Positions 39,399 to 51,119 of a DNA stretch of 64,000 nt are shown here, in pieces; positions within the stretch are counted from its first letter, which is position 1, and each line of letters opens with the position of its first letter. The translations under genes were made by a program, and so were the position numbers. The notes under the pieces were generated by a model. That model was not told the origin of the DNA. It saw only the letters and a program-made list of their open reading frames with translations, and did not search any database. The stretch comes from Bryoerythrophyllum caledonicum (lineage: Eukaryota; Streptophyta; Bryopsida; Pottiales; Pottiaceae): assembly GCA_963971425.1 (NCBI GenBank), contig OZ020516.1, positions 20,963,332 through 21,027,331 on the forward strand. Reading direction: 5' to 3'.

Positions 39399-40149
39399 TC
39401 TCGTTATTTAGCCTGCTCTAGCGTTGGTCTAGACCCAAGGTGAGGTGAGTTTAGTTGGCTCGACGCTCTACCCTGGCCCTCTTGCCCGCGACCCGTTCCC
39501 GGCCCGCCACGGTGTCGCCCCGCCACGTAACCTCCCCGCCACACTGGCCGCCCGCCCGCCCGACACCCTCGCCCGATTTCATCCTCCTCCAGTTCTCGTC
39601 CACCTCTCTAACCATCCGTTTGAAGGTTAAGTTACCAACCATTTCTTGGAGATCGCTCAACTACCTCAGCAATGAATTCAGTGAAGGCTGAATACAGCTG
39701 CAAACAAGTTGTAAACCAAAAATAAGAAACCATACAAGCAAAGGCAGAACTTGCATACTCGGGAGAGAGAGAGTAAATGAAGCATACTTAGAATGTTGTG
39801 CGACACCCGATCAAAACAGTGGACAAGAATCCAAGTTCATGCCAACAACACATCCAAAGCACAACAAGAACAAATGCATGAAGACCACAAGAACTGCCAA
39901 AACGCACCACCAAGAACACCCTAAACCCAAAACATTCAAAACATGAACTAATTTTGTAGCCGCCATATTAAAACCACACTCTTCATTCACAGCGTGAACC
40001 CCTGCAGTCTCTCCCGGCCCCCAAACTTGTTGTACTCTGAACATGTCTCCATTCCTATCTTCACTTGCCTTGGCGACATCCCCAACAAAGCGAACATTCC
40101 TTGCTGAAACACTATTTGCATTGAAGCAAATCCCCCCTCTGCAGCGATA

Positions 40150-43125
40150 GTGGCCTGTCCGGGAATTGCAGGACGTGTGCTAAACGGGCCTTGTCCGAGA
40201 AGTACCCCTTCCACAGCGAATGTGGGTTGTCCCCCAAATAACCCCTTCGATGAAAACGGCATGTGCCATGAAAACATGGAATGCGCAAGGCTATCTTGTC
40301 CAGTACCTCCCCAAATGTACAAGCCGCCGTCCTGGAGGAAAGTCCTGGAAAAAGTCCGGGCATCTGTTCAACTCCCACGAGAAGGTGCTTTTGATCAAAC
40401 CGACCTTAAATGGGAGGAAAAGGTCAATCAAGGAGGAGGAAGAACAAAAACCGTCAAAAAGGCCACCATTTTGTGGAGCCGCTTGAACGACTTCTTTGAC
40501 GGGGAAAGTTCAATCAGACAATTTCTTTGCACATATATTGAAGAACGCACCCTTCGTTTCCGTGGCAAGGAAGACAAGACATAAGTTCGAGTTGATTCAG
40601 CCATACAAGAGATTAAGTAAGTCACGAACACTGTGCACTTTGGTAGATTCCATTTTCTTTCATCATTTACATTAATTCTCTTATCTATGCTCACTTTGTT
40701 GTCCTAAATAGGTACTCGTGTGAATATGGGCTTGAGGACTACACTAATGAATACAAGATAGAGGTTCAAAAGGTGTTTCCACACACATTGAAGGACCGTC
40801 GAAAGTCTACCAACCAGAAGGAGGTTGTCCACCAAGCGGAAAAGGCTGCAGCCGTGTCCGTATGGGCATTTAAGAAGGCCATGACACATCCAACAATTGA
40901 TGTGAACATCAATCTACAAGAGGACGACCCCGATGAAACGGCTATGGTGTAGACGGCCCAAGAGAGGCTTTTGCAGGCCTAGCAAACAATCCAAGGGGCG
41001 AAGACCATGCGTCGCGGGACCCGCGTTGGCAAAAAACAAGTTGGTATGTCTATCAGGCGCGGCTGTCAATGTTACTTTGTTGCTAAGCAATTGCTAATTG
41101 ATGAAACACTTTGTACGATTTACTTCCACTCCATGGACCATGTCAATAGCAAGGGCAAACTGTGTCATGGTTTAGAATTTGGTGGTCAAAGGGCAGGGCT
41201 GTCCAAAAGGCTATCACAGGCCACCAAGGATTGGATCGAGGTGTCCTTGCGGAGTGGAAAGTCCCCAGCACAGGTTATGGCTGACCATAAACAAGAGGTC
41301 TTGAGGAGTGCTAGGTTAAACTTACCACCCACTAGGGACACGTTTGTCATCCCTGATGATGCTCATAACATTGTAAACAAGATGGCTAAAGAGTTGTGGG
41401 AGTTGCACCCACGTGATTCAATGACTGTGCGAATGTCGACCGTTCTGAACCTCAACGCGCACTTTCACTAGTACCACAAGTATGGGATCATTGACCTAAA
41501 CCAAGCCCTCGCTAACGACGACCCCTTCTGCCTCGCAATTCAGACCAATTGGCACTTAGACATGATGGTGCGACATGGCCATAAGAGGGCATTGGCCATG
41601 GACGCCACATTTGAAACCAATTTGCAAAAGGTACGTTGTTCTCAAGTCTATGTACTTTAGTCCAGCTTCTTCATTCACAAATTCTGATTTCCAAATTTAA
41701 TTATCCTGCAGTATCCGTTGAATACTATGATGGTCTTCGATGAATGGGAGCAAGGCATCCCCGCGGCATTTAGCATCCAAGAAAAGTCTCAAGAGGAAGA
41801 CATTGTTGTATGGCTACAAGAGCTTAGAGACCGTTGGGTTTAAACTCAACCGGATTGGAAGCCAAATGTTGTTGTAACAGATAACAACAACGTTGAGATC
41901 AATGCAATAAGGTGATTTCTGTCCTAATTGTGTCTCTCTACTCATGCTACTTGGATTCTATAACTTCTCCAATTGCTTAGTGACGTGTACTACTGAGGTT
42001 TGCTTACAAATCAGTATTTTGTCAAGCAAGAAGGTGTGGCCTGACAAGGACAACGTCAAAGTCCTTTGCCTATGGCATGTTCATAAAGCTTGGCTAGAGA
42101 ATGCGACTCAAAAAATCAAGGCCAACTATATAAGAACCCTTGTTTTGCAAGAGTGCGCCGATTTAATGAATGGAAGTGGCATCCAACAAGGCGAAGCTGC
42201 TGTGGGCATGTCCTTGGACAAGTTTGGTCACTTGCGGGCAAAGTATCCTGCAGCTAAAACTTTCTTTAACTACTTCCAGACGCATTGGATACCTACGTTC
42301 AAAATGTGGGTCACTGGTTATCGGTGCATCCCCCATGCAAACCAGGATATAAACGCAACAGTTGAGAGCTACCACGGGAACTTGAAGTCTATCTTTTCCA
42401 GCACAAGACAGAAGTTTGATGGCCGCCGCGTAGATTGGCTCATGTACCACCTCGCAAAAAATGTACCTACGCACAACTGGTGCACTGTGCAATGTCAGTT
42501 ATATTGCTTCATCAAGAATGGGAAGGCAGAAGGGATGGTTGCTAGCGCGGTCATACGGGCCACAAAAATTCTAGACGAGCATGTCTGCATCGATCGTGCC
42601 CAGGACATTGCCTACGTGGCTAGCCAGACAAGTTTTCCCACAATTTGGATGATTACGAGCCCCAACACGGATTAGGCTCATTGCTCATGCCCTCTTGGTT
42701 GAAGAGGAAACATCTGCAAACATAAAGTGAAGGTCTTCAAGATGCTGAACAAAGATGTAGATGACGCAACCATCATCCGTTTTCAAGGGTCACTTCGTGG
42801 TATCGTTGCAACAGGAGCGCGTCCTGATACCCTAGACATTGTGTACGGCACAGTTCACTGCTTGGATGCTTCGTTGCACGCCGTGAGTCAAAGAGAAGGG
42901 ATAATGGAGAATCTATAGAAGCAGCTCGCCAATCTGGCATCCTTGTTCACAAGTATGCAGAAGTTGATAACGGAGAACCCAATTTTGCTCAACTATGCAC
43001 TTGCAGGCGCGTCTGAAATGAATGGTAAGCTTTTCAACATCAAGGTGAAGGCTGATGCAGGCATCCTACATCCCGCATCGCAATCGACGTTTGAAGTGAA
43101 TGAGGGAGATAGAAGTAAGAGGTGA
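40150..43125 (+). pseudogene. MULE transposase with SWIM zinc finger, broken
   Basis: Plus strand, in pieces separated by stops and probable introns. N-terminal region 40150-40600 (TILWSRLNDFFDG, CTYIEERTLRFRGKEDK) and 40710-40950 (KVFPHTLKDRRKSTNQK); FAR1-like zinc part 41007-41471 (RRGCQCYFVAKQL, HSMDHVNSKGKLCHG); the DDE core with LAMDATFETN (first Asp, near 41600), VVVTDNNNVEIN (second Asp, near 41875), LCLWHVHKAW (CxxH-type motif, near 42070) and INATVESYHGNLKSIF (Glu, near 42365); SWIM finger CSCPLG .. GNICKHKVKVFK (near 42690). In-frame stops near 40952, 41471, 41841 and inside the SWIM part show it is inactive. Confidence 0.85.
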
Positions 43126-43716
43126 AGAAAGGCTTGTAGTGAATTTACAGGTCGTAGGACAGGGTTCTCTAGCTATTGACGGTCCCGTCCTAGCAGTACA
43201 ACTTAAAAGGTTTACAGTCTTCTTGATGTGGGGGATATCCTTAAGCATGCTTGGCTTAGACATGCTTTGGGTCCATATTTAGTCATTCCATGTTCTTAAA
43301 AAAACAACAGTTTCAATGTATTATTTCCAACGCATGGTCTAAATTGGTATTCAGTGAAATACGAACTAGACAAGTTAAACAAAAAAACATATGGAACATG
43401 TGAATGACATTATGCAGCTTTGCATGAAAGTTTGTTTGTTTTTTTTTTGGTTTTTTTTTTTTTTTTCAACTTGGGATGTTTATCACCAATACAACATATG
43501 TACAATCCTTAACAAAAGCATGTTCAGGGGTCTATAATCCGTCATTCTTCAGAGCACCCTATTTTAAACTTTAAAGTCATAAAAAGAATAATCTTATACC
43601 TCCAAAATCTGAGTACAACTCATCTTTGCAACCGGTTTAACTATTCTCGTGACCTGAACTCATCCTAAACCATAAATCTGTCACACATCTCAAGTGGAAA
43701 ACACCAAACCATAAAA

Positions 43717-45161
43717 CTAGTCGACAAGCAAATCCTGCAAATACTCGTACGTAGCACTATCCTCTGGCACTCCTCTATCTTCACTGTCCTGAACCCCGTA
43801 GCTCTCCGCAGGAGCTCCGCCACTACCACTATCTATAGGTGTCAAATTTGTAGCCGCATCTCCAATACCTCGCTCTCCCTGTCTAGCTCCACCACAGAAA
43901 CACACGACCTCAAAAACTCGATCAATCACACGGCCTCATGAGCTGAGGGAAGCGTTTCATACCTCCACGGAATGGCCAATTGTAGGGCCTTTTATGTCCC
44001 CGACAGTCTGTCCGTGGCCAACATTGACATGCCCAAGAACCCCGTCGGGCACGCGAGCAACATCACTAGCATAGGCAACCTCATCTCTAGCTACGCATTT
44101 GACAACATGCTCAGAGGACAGGGTGTTTGGCAAAGGCGGCGGGGGACGCCATTCCAAGAAATCTGTGGACAAGCGGGAGTGGCGGAGGCCGCTTAAATCA
44201 CCGCCAGGCCATCAACCATGATAACATCCAGCTTGGCTTGACAAGATGCCAACCCCTCTTGCTGCCATGCCAAGGTTGCATGGTCAATGGCCTGTCCGGA
44301 CGGGGACCACTCACTTGTAGCCTCCAACCTAGCGGGAGCATACCCTAAAGCCATGTTCTCTCATAGGAGCAGAACATACTGGAAGCTTTCCGAGTTTGTA
44401 CGCAGGTCCTCTTCGCCGCCCGCCACCCACATTCGGCGAAGCTCGCCATCCATGCGGAAATCGAGTAAGTCACAACAGGCCTGCACGTACACCGTCCTCC
44501 ACCACACCAAGTACGGGTCAACCAACAAGGACATGCACGAGCCGGACTCCAAAACTTGCCTAAACCTCCAGAAGGTCTTCCGCTCTGGTGTCCATAGTAG
44601 GGAAATAAATGCGCCCCATCCTTAGTAGATCTTGCATCGCAAAAAGAACTTGTTCCCCCCGTTAATGAAACGCATCCTCACGCAAACCATTGAGAGGGCA
44701 AACCATGGCTACACCAGAGCCATATTTGCTACGCGAGAACAACTTCAATGCACGAGCAAATGGTGGGGGAGTTTGATCCAATGCACCAATGTGCTCCTCC
44801 TTCAACATCCACCCCGTGAGCATTTTGAACTCCTCCTCCGTGTGCTTGAACGGGGCTCTAGGCATTGTGACGTGGGGAAGGACTGCATCGCCATAAACAG
44901 TGACGACCAAGACCATGCGGCGTCCTCCGCAGCCATGCCAGCAGCCAAGTCAAAGGATTGCATGGCCTTCTTCACATACTCTTGCCGTGACTTGGACACC
45001 TTTGCATGGTTGTCCTGAAACTCTTGGAGCCTCGCAGGGTACGAGAACACTAGCTGGTGATGAACTCTGAAAGTAGCAATCTCATCAGCAATCTTGGACT
45101 CATCCTGTGACATGAAGATGGCTCGACATGTGTTGATGGCCTGAAGATCGCGTGAGTCCAA
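43717..45161 (-). pseudogene. Second MULE gene-like region, 3' part, function unknown
   Basis: Minus strand, convergent with the transposase. Open stretches include MDSRDLQAINTCRAIFMSQD .. EIATFRVHHQLVFSYPARLQ (45161-44970) and, in another frame, GDAVLPHVTMPRAPFKHTEE .. GWMLKEEHIGALDQTPPPFA (44890-44740), then a short acidic-ended piece to 43717. I recognise no domain. The frames do not stay joined, so it looks broken. Its position matches where mudrB lies in maize MuDR, but I see no sequence likeness to mudrB. Confidence 0.45.
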
Positions 45162-45295
45162 AGCATTCTGCAGAATAGATGTTCAGATAGTTAGGTCAGA
45201 CTTTGTACTTAGTACCAAACTTTGTACTTAGTACTTAGTGGAACGGGACATACCATAACATTGCAGATGCAAATGAGAAGGGACCTACCATAAGC

Positions 45296-45388
45296 ATTGC
45301 AAATAAGAGGGGACTTACCATAACATCGGGTTTACTATGAACACCCCCCTATGCATTGAATACGAGCCTACTTAAACGTCCAGCTGCA
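45296..45388 (+). repeat. Direct repeat flanking the captured segment, left
   Basis: GCAAATAAGAGGGGACTTAC .. GGGTTTACTATGAAC .. ATGCATTGAATAC. A second copy, roughly 87 percent alike by eye, is at 46837-46928 in the same orientation. Confidence 0.7.
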
Positions 45389-45429
45389 CTTGATAACGGC
45401 TAAGTCGGCAGACGTGCACTCCGGCGAAG

Positions 45430-45660
45430 TCGGGAGACCTCATGCTCCGCAACCGCATCATCTTTGTGGGCTCGCACTTCAGGTATGACTGCATCATCAG
45501 GTACGACCCCACAGCTCACACTTGAAATTCATCTTTCGAGTAATCACTGAGTTGGGTTTTTTGGTTCTTTGCATTGGCAGGTGGCACAGTCGGTCATCTC
45601 AAAGCTCTTGACTCTTCCAACGAGGAGGAAATCAAGGTCATGATTTGTGCACTTTAGGGT
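45430..45660 (+). pseudogene. Clp protease subunit-like exons captured in the MULE
   Basis: LMLRNRIIFVGSHF ends at a GTATGA donor, and after about 115 bp and a TTGCATTGGCAG acceptor the text goes on VAQSVISKL, then in another frame ALDSSNEEEIKVMI. This order matches the beginning of the proteolytic domain of chloroplast Clp core subunits (ClpP/ClpR group), where RIIFVG is followed by VAQxVISxLxxL. The intron is kept and a frameshift is present, so it is a genomic copy and not functional. I cannot say which Clp subunit. Confidence 0.5.
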
Positions 45661-45689
45661 TATGCGACTGAGTGACACACGGTCAGGAG

Positions 45690-45860
45690 AGATTTGTTAA
45701 ACAGTTAGAAGAGGCGCTGAATTTTTCAACTGTGCATCCATAAATCAACGAAGGAGAAGAGTATTGGAGAGGCTTCAAAGCTGTTTGTCTTTCTCATGAA
45801 GCTAGAAATGCTGGGCGTGAGGACATTTGTTTGCATGTTATTTTATGTCACAAAGCGATG
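45690..45860 (+). pseudogene. Unidentified exon-like fragment in the MULE
   Basis: Plus-strand stretch reading ERFVKQLEEALNFSTVHP, one stop, then INEGEEYWRGFKAVCLSHEA and RNAGREDICLHVILCHKAMM. It looks like protein sequence in composition, but I do not recognise the family. It follows the Clp-like exons directly and could come from the same or another donor gene. Confidence 0.35.
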
Positions 45861-46836
45861 ATGGTACGTTGAATGAAATTCTAACCTCATTTTTGTTGAT
45901 GGAAGCAGAATCATTGCTTCGATGCGTTCAAAAATATTGTTGGAGTAGCAGCAGCTTTGCAAGCAAATAAGTAGTATCGGTGGGTAGATCATTTTGGAGC
46001 TTTGATCCTGGTTGTGTACACCATTAACATCGCGCAGAGACAATATCCTAATGATCCTCATTCCTGGCAAGCTTTTCTACCCCTATCATTTCTCCTTTCA
46101 CCTTGCTCTTATTTGTCTTTGTCACATGGGTTTATCCTATTTCCAATCTTTTTATGTGTGTGATCATATATGAGTGTGGTGAGTTACATGGTGTGATGAA
46201 GGGCAAGAGATCGTGGTGATGACAGCCTGCACACAACACACAAATACCTCGTTCTGTGGAGTCTGCACATGGAGTGCACGCCTTTACGAAACACTTGGGA
46301 AGGGTCGGACCTTTGATGACCCAAACGCGTCACAGTAAGACAAGACAAAATTTCCTCTCTACCACTTGAAGTGATGGAATCTGCGCCTGTTGTAGATGGT
46401 GAGAGGTCAAGGTATGAAATGGGAAGGTACTTGCACATGTTTTCAGGTTGAAAACTGAAGAGGAATCATGTGACAAAGGTTCAAAGGTGTTGTCAATTCC
46501 ATCTTCCTAATAAAGAGATGTGATCAGTCAAATAAGTATGGACAACGAGAGAGGCCAGGTACACCATAAATGATAATTAGGTGTCACTTGCACGAACTTC
46601 TTTAAAACCGATGCAACTTGATGGATGTTTATTTCAAATATACTTCTATGTGAGTGGTATCATTATTTTTTATATTTTTTATATTGATGCCGCACATAAG
46701 ATCAATGGGTCCTCTGATGTAAAATGTTGAACTCTAAGGGATGCAAATTGCAATCTAAAATATAATACGTCAATTTATTCAGAGGAGCACTAATGAAAAA
46801 CCTTCCCCGGTCGGAACAACGGGTACCAAAACTTGT
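45861..46836. other. MULE interior, no gene recognised
   Basis: Part of the segment between the two 90-bp direct repeats. No domain, tRNA or terminal repeat seen. A 10-bp TTTTTTATAT tract lies near 46670. Confidence 0.4.
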
Positions 46837-46928
46837 TGCAAATAAGAGGGGACTTACTATAACATTGGGTTTACTATGAACGGCCCCCCATGCATTGAAT
46901 ACCAGTCTACATAAACATCCAGTTGCTT
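46837..46928 (+). repeat. Direct repeat flanking the captured segment, right
   Basis: GCAAATAAGAGGGGACTTAC .. GGGTTTACTATGAAC .. ATGCATTGAATAC, the partner of 45296-45388. Together they bracket about 1.45 kb that holds the captured exons. Confidence 0.7.
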
Positions 46929-48670
46929 GCAGCGTTTGCAACTCCAACAAAGGCCTCTTGCCATGTAGTAGAGAATCCGGCGATATGATCTCTCCGGACT
47001 TTACAACCAAGTACAGGCCAGGTGCTAGAGCTGGGGGCCTTGGCATCGTGGCCGGGTCCACCTATGGAATTAGCTTTGCAGCCTCGACCTTGGCTCCTAA
47101 GACGCTGACGCTTTCTAGGGTGTAAATCGTCCTTGGACTGCCCCCGTGCTACACGTCCTTTACCTTGCTTACGAGGTGAATAGCGGGGTAATGTCAATGG
47201 AGGGTGAAAGACACTCCCACCTTGCTATTCAGAAGCGTCTACCAGTGTCTCGTCCGGCATAGAAGGACTCTAAGGTGACGTGGAAGGAGGTGGCGGCATC
47301 TTTGTGGGCACTGGACGTCCTTGACGGTCGCGAGAAGCCCCCAATCATCACGGCGGATCCAGCAACTCCCACACCTGCACCGGAAGAGTACCGTGCGTAA
47401 GCACGAGGAAGAAGCTTCTCACAGCGACCGCTCCCGGACAAAGGTGTGGCATTGGCTGGCGGTGGGACTTCACCCTCTTCAGGACGACTTTGGGGATAGA
47501 GAGAGCCCTCTGTATCCGTAGCAATCGACGGCGGGATGCATGGGCATTTTGCGGACCGCCTAGAGGTGCCTTCTCCTTTAGGACGTACAGAAGCACCCCC
47601 GGGCTTACGGCCCTTACTGGAGGCAGACGTTGCCGCAACTTTGGCCGCTCCTTTCTCATCCACTCCAACAACCTTCCCTAGACAATCCTCATCACTTGCA
47701 GCAGCCTCTCCCGGACGCTCCTCATCAGTGCAAGCGGCCTTCCCCACATGCTCCTCATCGGTGCGATTGGCCTTCCCCGGACACTTCGATGTTTTTGTAG
47801 GAGCCTTTGCTGGATTGTCCGCATAGGTTGCAGCTTGAGAACGACGCTCCACGCGGAAGTCTACTATGGTTGGTGGAGTCACGGAGGAACCTCCTACAAC
47901 TCAGGAGTTGATGCCAGGTCGACGCTTGCGGCAAAAAAACAAGGTGTCCTCACCGCTGTTGAAGCACTCCACAGGGATGGAAATGTTAGTCGTGTCTTGG
48001 ATAGTACCCATGGTCGAATCGGGTCTTCAACTGAGTATTCCCCGCACCACATCAGGAATTCAGATATTGAACTTGTTGAAGGTCTCCCGTATCTCGCCAT
48101 TCCCTCTATTCCCACACGAGGGGTAGATCTTCAACTCTCCATACCGGTCGTAGTTGTAGACCTTGCACTTCTTCATCATCCAACGCCACCCGAGCTCGGC
48201 CTTGTCATTGAAATCCTCATGACAATACCGGCAGTAAAAAAGAACCTTACCTCTCTTTCCAGGTGACACCTCCTTTCAACTGTCGCGGCGCGAAAGACAA
48301 TTCACCTCCACGAATAGCCACTCATACTCGCTCCACATGTACGCACTACCCAAGCTGCTCCCTTTCATCATCGACCAAACGTGGCACACGATGACATCTT
48401 CTAAACCAAACTTGTCTGGCAAATGGAGTTGCGAGGGCATCAAATAAGGTAAGTTAGTCACAGCAATGACAAAACAATGCAGCATTCCAGCCACGAATGC
48501 AAACTACACTTACCCCCTCAACTGACCCTGGCACACAGGTCTCGATGCGAAGACGCCACTCTTGCGGAAGTTTAGCAACATCGAGTATGGTGGCCCACTC
48601 GCACATGACAGGCATTGCTTCTACATATGGAAGTTTGCCTAGGTCTAGGATTTCTGGATAGCTGACCTAC
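46907..48670 (-). pseudogene. Second MULE gene-like region, 5' part, function unknown
   Basis: Minus strand. One exon-like block (48665-48520) reads YPEILDLGKLPYVEAMPVMC .. WATILDVAKLPQEWRLRIET and ends at a GTAAGTG donor. The next (48450-48060) holds DKFGLEDVIVCHVWSMMKGS, a stop, and FYCRYCHEDFNDKAELGWRW with paired cysteines. 47882-47229 is a low-complexity Lys/Glu/Ala/Ser-rich stretch (DEERPGEAAASDEDCLGK). I recognise no domain. Coding-like composition and a good splice donor make it more than chance, but frames are interrupted. Confidence 0.45.
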
Positions 48671-48745
48671 AACTTGAAAACAATGGAATACACTAAATCA
48701 GGACAGCTGACCTACAACTTGAAAACAAAGGAACACATTAAATCA
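48656..48745. repeat. Tandem duplication, 2 x 45 bp
   Basis: Two adjacent units beginning GGATAGCTGACCTACAACTT and GGACAGCTGACCTACAACTT, differing at a few positions. On the minus strand they lie just upstream of an exon-like block of the second MULE gene, in what would be its intron. Confidence 0.85.
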
Positions 48746-49639
48746 GGACAACAAAGGAATGCATTAAACAAAGGAACACGTTAAACAAAGCTACCAACAT
48801 GTAGAGGGATTTTGAGCGTCACCGGATCCGTTGAGGTGGGCGCCATAGCTGATTGGATGCTTACAGTAACTCTTGCACCTCAAGAGTACCCTTAATCTGT
48901 CTTCTATAGGATACTAAGGACGTCCTCAAATTATGGTGGCCCGTAGATGGACACACTCTAAACCTTGGAAGACATTGCACAAGCACAGTTTGGTATGGAG
49001 GAAACGGACATCAATGAACATAATTTTATATGTTCATTGCGTGGGGTAGGACACACAAAACGACCCTAAACCCCACACCCTCTACAGAAGACCTAAACCC
49101 TTTTTCAGGACAACATATGACGACGTATGTACTTGGTGGCGCCGACGCTCTTCGGTCGCCTTCAATCTGGGTCCAGTTGAAGGTGCCCTCACCAGCCACA
49201 CAAGCCCTCAACGTCGACAGCAGGCGCTCTTCCCAAGTGCTGCGGCGAACAACGCCTCCCCAGACTAAAACCGTAGGTGGTGCCGCTATGACCTCTTTAG
49301 CACGCGCTGAGCGGTTGGTCCAGCTGCGGCTACTCCAGACGTTGCGCCTGACTACGCAGCTTGCAGTGCGCACACCCGCCGCAGTCTGTCCCCGCACGAC
49401 CGCCTCACAACGCAGCACACGCCTTACAATGCGCCACAACTTCTTCACGATGTGATTGACGACGTGCAAAACCGCAGCTGCTGCCGCTCACAAGGCATGT
49501 TCTCTCGGTCGCCGTCCACTTCCCGCTCCTTCCAAGTCGCCTCCTACTTTCCTACCCTTCCACGACGAGCAGTTAGGTCGCGCCTACTTTTAACCCTAAA
49601 CCTTCGCGGTAGCCTTCCACGTCCCACTCCTTGCAGCAC

Positions 49640-50060
49640 TTGGCGCCTCCCCACACTCCCTTCGCGCGCGTAGTAGCTGCCGCGAGCAGCGCCTCCCCAC
49701 GCTCCATTGGCGCGAGCACTCCCTTGCCGCCAGCAACGCCTCTCCACACTCCCTTGGCGCGCGCAGCAGCTGCCGCGAGCAGCGCCTCCCTACGCTCGGT
49801 TGGCACGAGCACTCCCTTACCGCAACCAGCGCCTCCCCACACTCCCTTCGCGCGCGCAGCACCTGCCGCGAGTAGCGCCTCTCCACGCTCCGTTGGCGCA
49901 AGCACTCCCTTGTCGCGAGCAACGCCTCTCCACACTCCCATGGCGTGCGCAGCAGCTGCCGCGAGCACCACCTCCCCACACTCTTTTGGCGCGAATACTC
50001 CCTTGCCGCGACCAGCGCCTCCCCACATTCTACGTCCTACTCCGTTGCCGCGACCAGCAC
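49640..50060. repeat. 93-bp minisatellite in the MULE
   Basis: Five starts of the same unit (CGCCTCYCCACACTCCC) at 49644, 49737, 49830, 49923 and 50016, all exactly 93 bp apart. Each unit is itself two related halves of about 46 bp. Because 93 is divisible by three, several frames on both strands stay open and spell 31-residue repeats (for example ARAKGVWGGA and RGEALLAA on the minus strand). I regard these frames as a by-product, not as a proven gene. Confidence 0.9.
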
Positions 50061-50747
50061 CTCCCGGAGAACGTCACCTCCAGATCACTTCTTCCACCTT
50101 CACACACACTCAACGCGCAATTCGGCTAACCCCAACTTCGAATCACAACCTTCCCAAAATTCCAATCCCTCTCACAATCCCGGCCTCCCCAAATTCCAAC
50201 ACTCAAACCAAATCCACCGCTCTTCCACAATCCCCTCGTACTTTGTCACTCACAAGCTCACCCAATTCCTCTCAATGCAACGACAACGATAAGGAAATCT
50301 ACTCGGACAGGGAAAAACTTGTCCTATAGGCGTTGGTTATTGGAAGCAGCCATAATCAAGGGCTGCATCGAATGCCAAAGGTGCCTGTAAGCATTGAAGG
50401 CAACGGCGTAATCAGGACAACACTGCATTAATTTGAAGCAATGTCCATGGTCATTGGGATGTAACTTAACCATCAAACGGACAGTTAGGGAGGCGGATCA
50501 GAATTGGAGGATGAAATCAAGCGAGGGGTGTTGGGCAGTGGGGTCGGCACGCGCGGGCAGCGTGGCGGGGAGGTTACGTGGCAGGCTTGGCCACCGTGGG
50601 GGGCCATCGTGGCAGGCCAGGAACGGGTCGTAGCGGGGCGACACCGTGGTGGGCCGAGAACGGGTTGCAGGCAAGAGGGCCAGGGTCGAGCGTCGAGTCA
50701 ACCAACTCACCCAGTCTTGGGTATGGACCAACACTCAACTAGGCTAA

Positions 50748-51107
50748 GGCCGTTACCACACGGCAAGCAGGCCAAATCTCCTTGCAGGCTATGGTTAGCC
50801 TAGGTCGCTTGGGCCACGTCATGGTCTGGTGCTTCACCTCCACCACACGGGCGGCACAGAGGGCCCTGCGGCAAAGCTCCCTGCTGGCCAAAAGAAGCGG
50901 GGTCCATGTCAATGGTGGACCCGATGATGCCGAGGTGGACCAAAAAGTTCGAACTACCAGGGAATTGTCCCTGGTAGTGTCACCCTGCCGGAGCGACGAG
51001 CCACCTCGATTGCCGGCCAGCTGCTTGCCACTCGTGTGGTGTGGCAGGTTGGCTCGGCCAATCAGAGGCAGCAGGCCGAGCTGCCTGCCCCCCGTGTGGC
51101 ACCGCCC
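50748..51107. mobile_element. TAA-flanked MITE nested in the right MULE terminal repeat
   Basis: Ends GGCCGTTACCACACGG and the near-complement of GGGCGGTGCCACACGG, with TAA on both sides (50745-50747 and 51108-51110). Removing it joins CAACTAGGC-TAA-ATAACGAGA, which is the complement of the uninterrupted left MULE end TCTCGTTATTTAGCC. GC-rich, non-coding, PIF/Harbinger-like target. Confidence 0.85.
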
Positions 51108-51119
51108 TAAATAACGAGA

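Larger units (their letters stand above)
39399..51119. mobile_element. Mutator-like element (MULE), 11.7 kb, with long terminal inverted repeats
   Basis: Ends read TCTCGTTATTTAGCCT on the left and the complement on the right. The inverted repeats run about 230 bp (39399-39637 against 50465-51119 once the nested MITE at 50748-51107 is removed), sharing TCGACGCTC, CCTGGCCCTCTTGCC and GATTTCATCCTCC. Inside are a plus-strand MULE transposase (40150-43125), a minus-strand second gene-like region (48670-43717), host-like captured exons (45430-45860) and a minisatellite (49640-50060). The 9-bp flanks (GCACGCGGA and ACCATTGCA) do not match, so the target duplication is not visible. The two pyruvate kinase genes lie directly on either side. 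Confidence 0.85.

Noticed and set aside
49631-50329. A 232-residue plus-strand frame rich in Ala/Pro/Ser
   Set aside because: It comes from the 93-bp minisatellite, which keeps many frames open. No domain and no start context that stands out.
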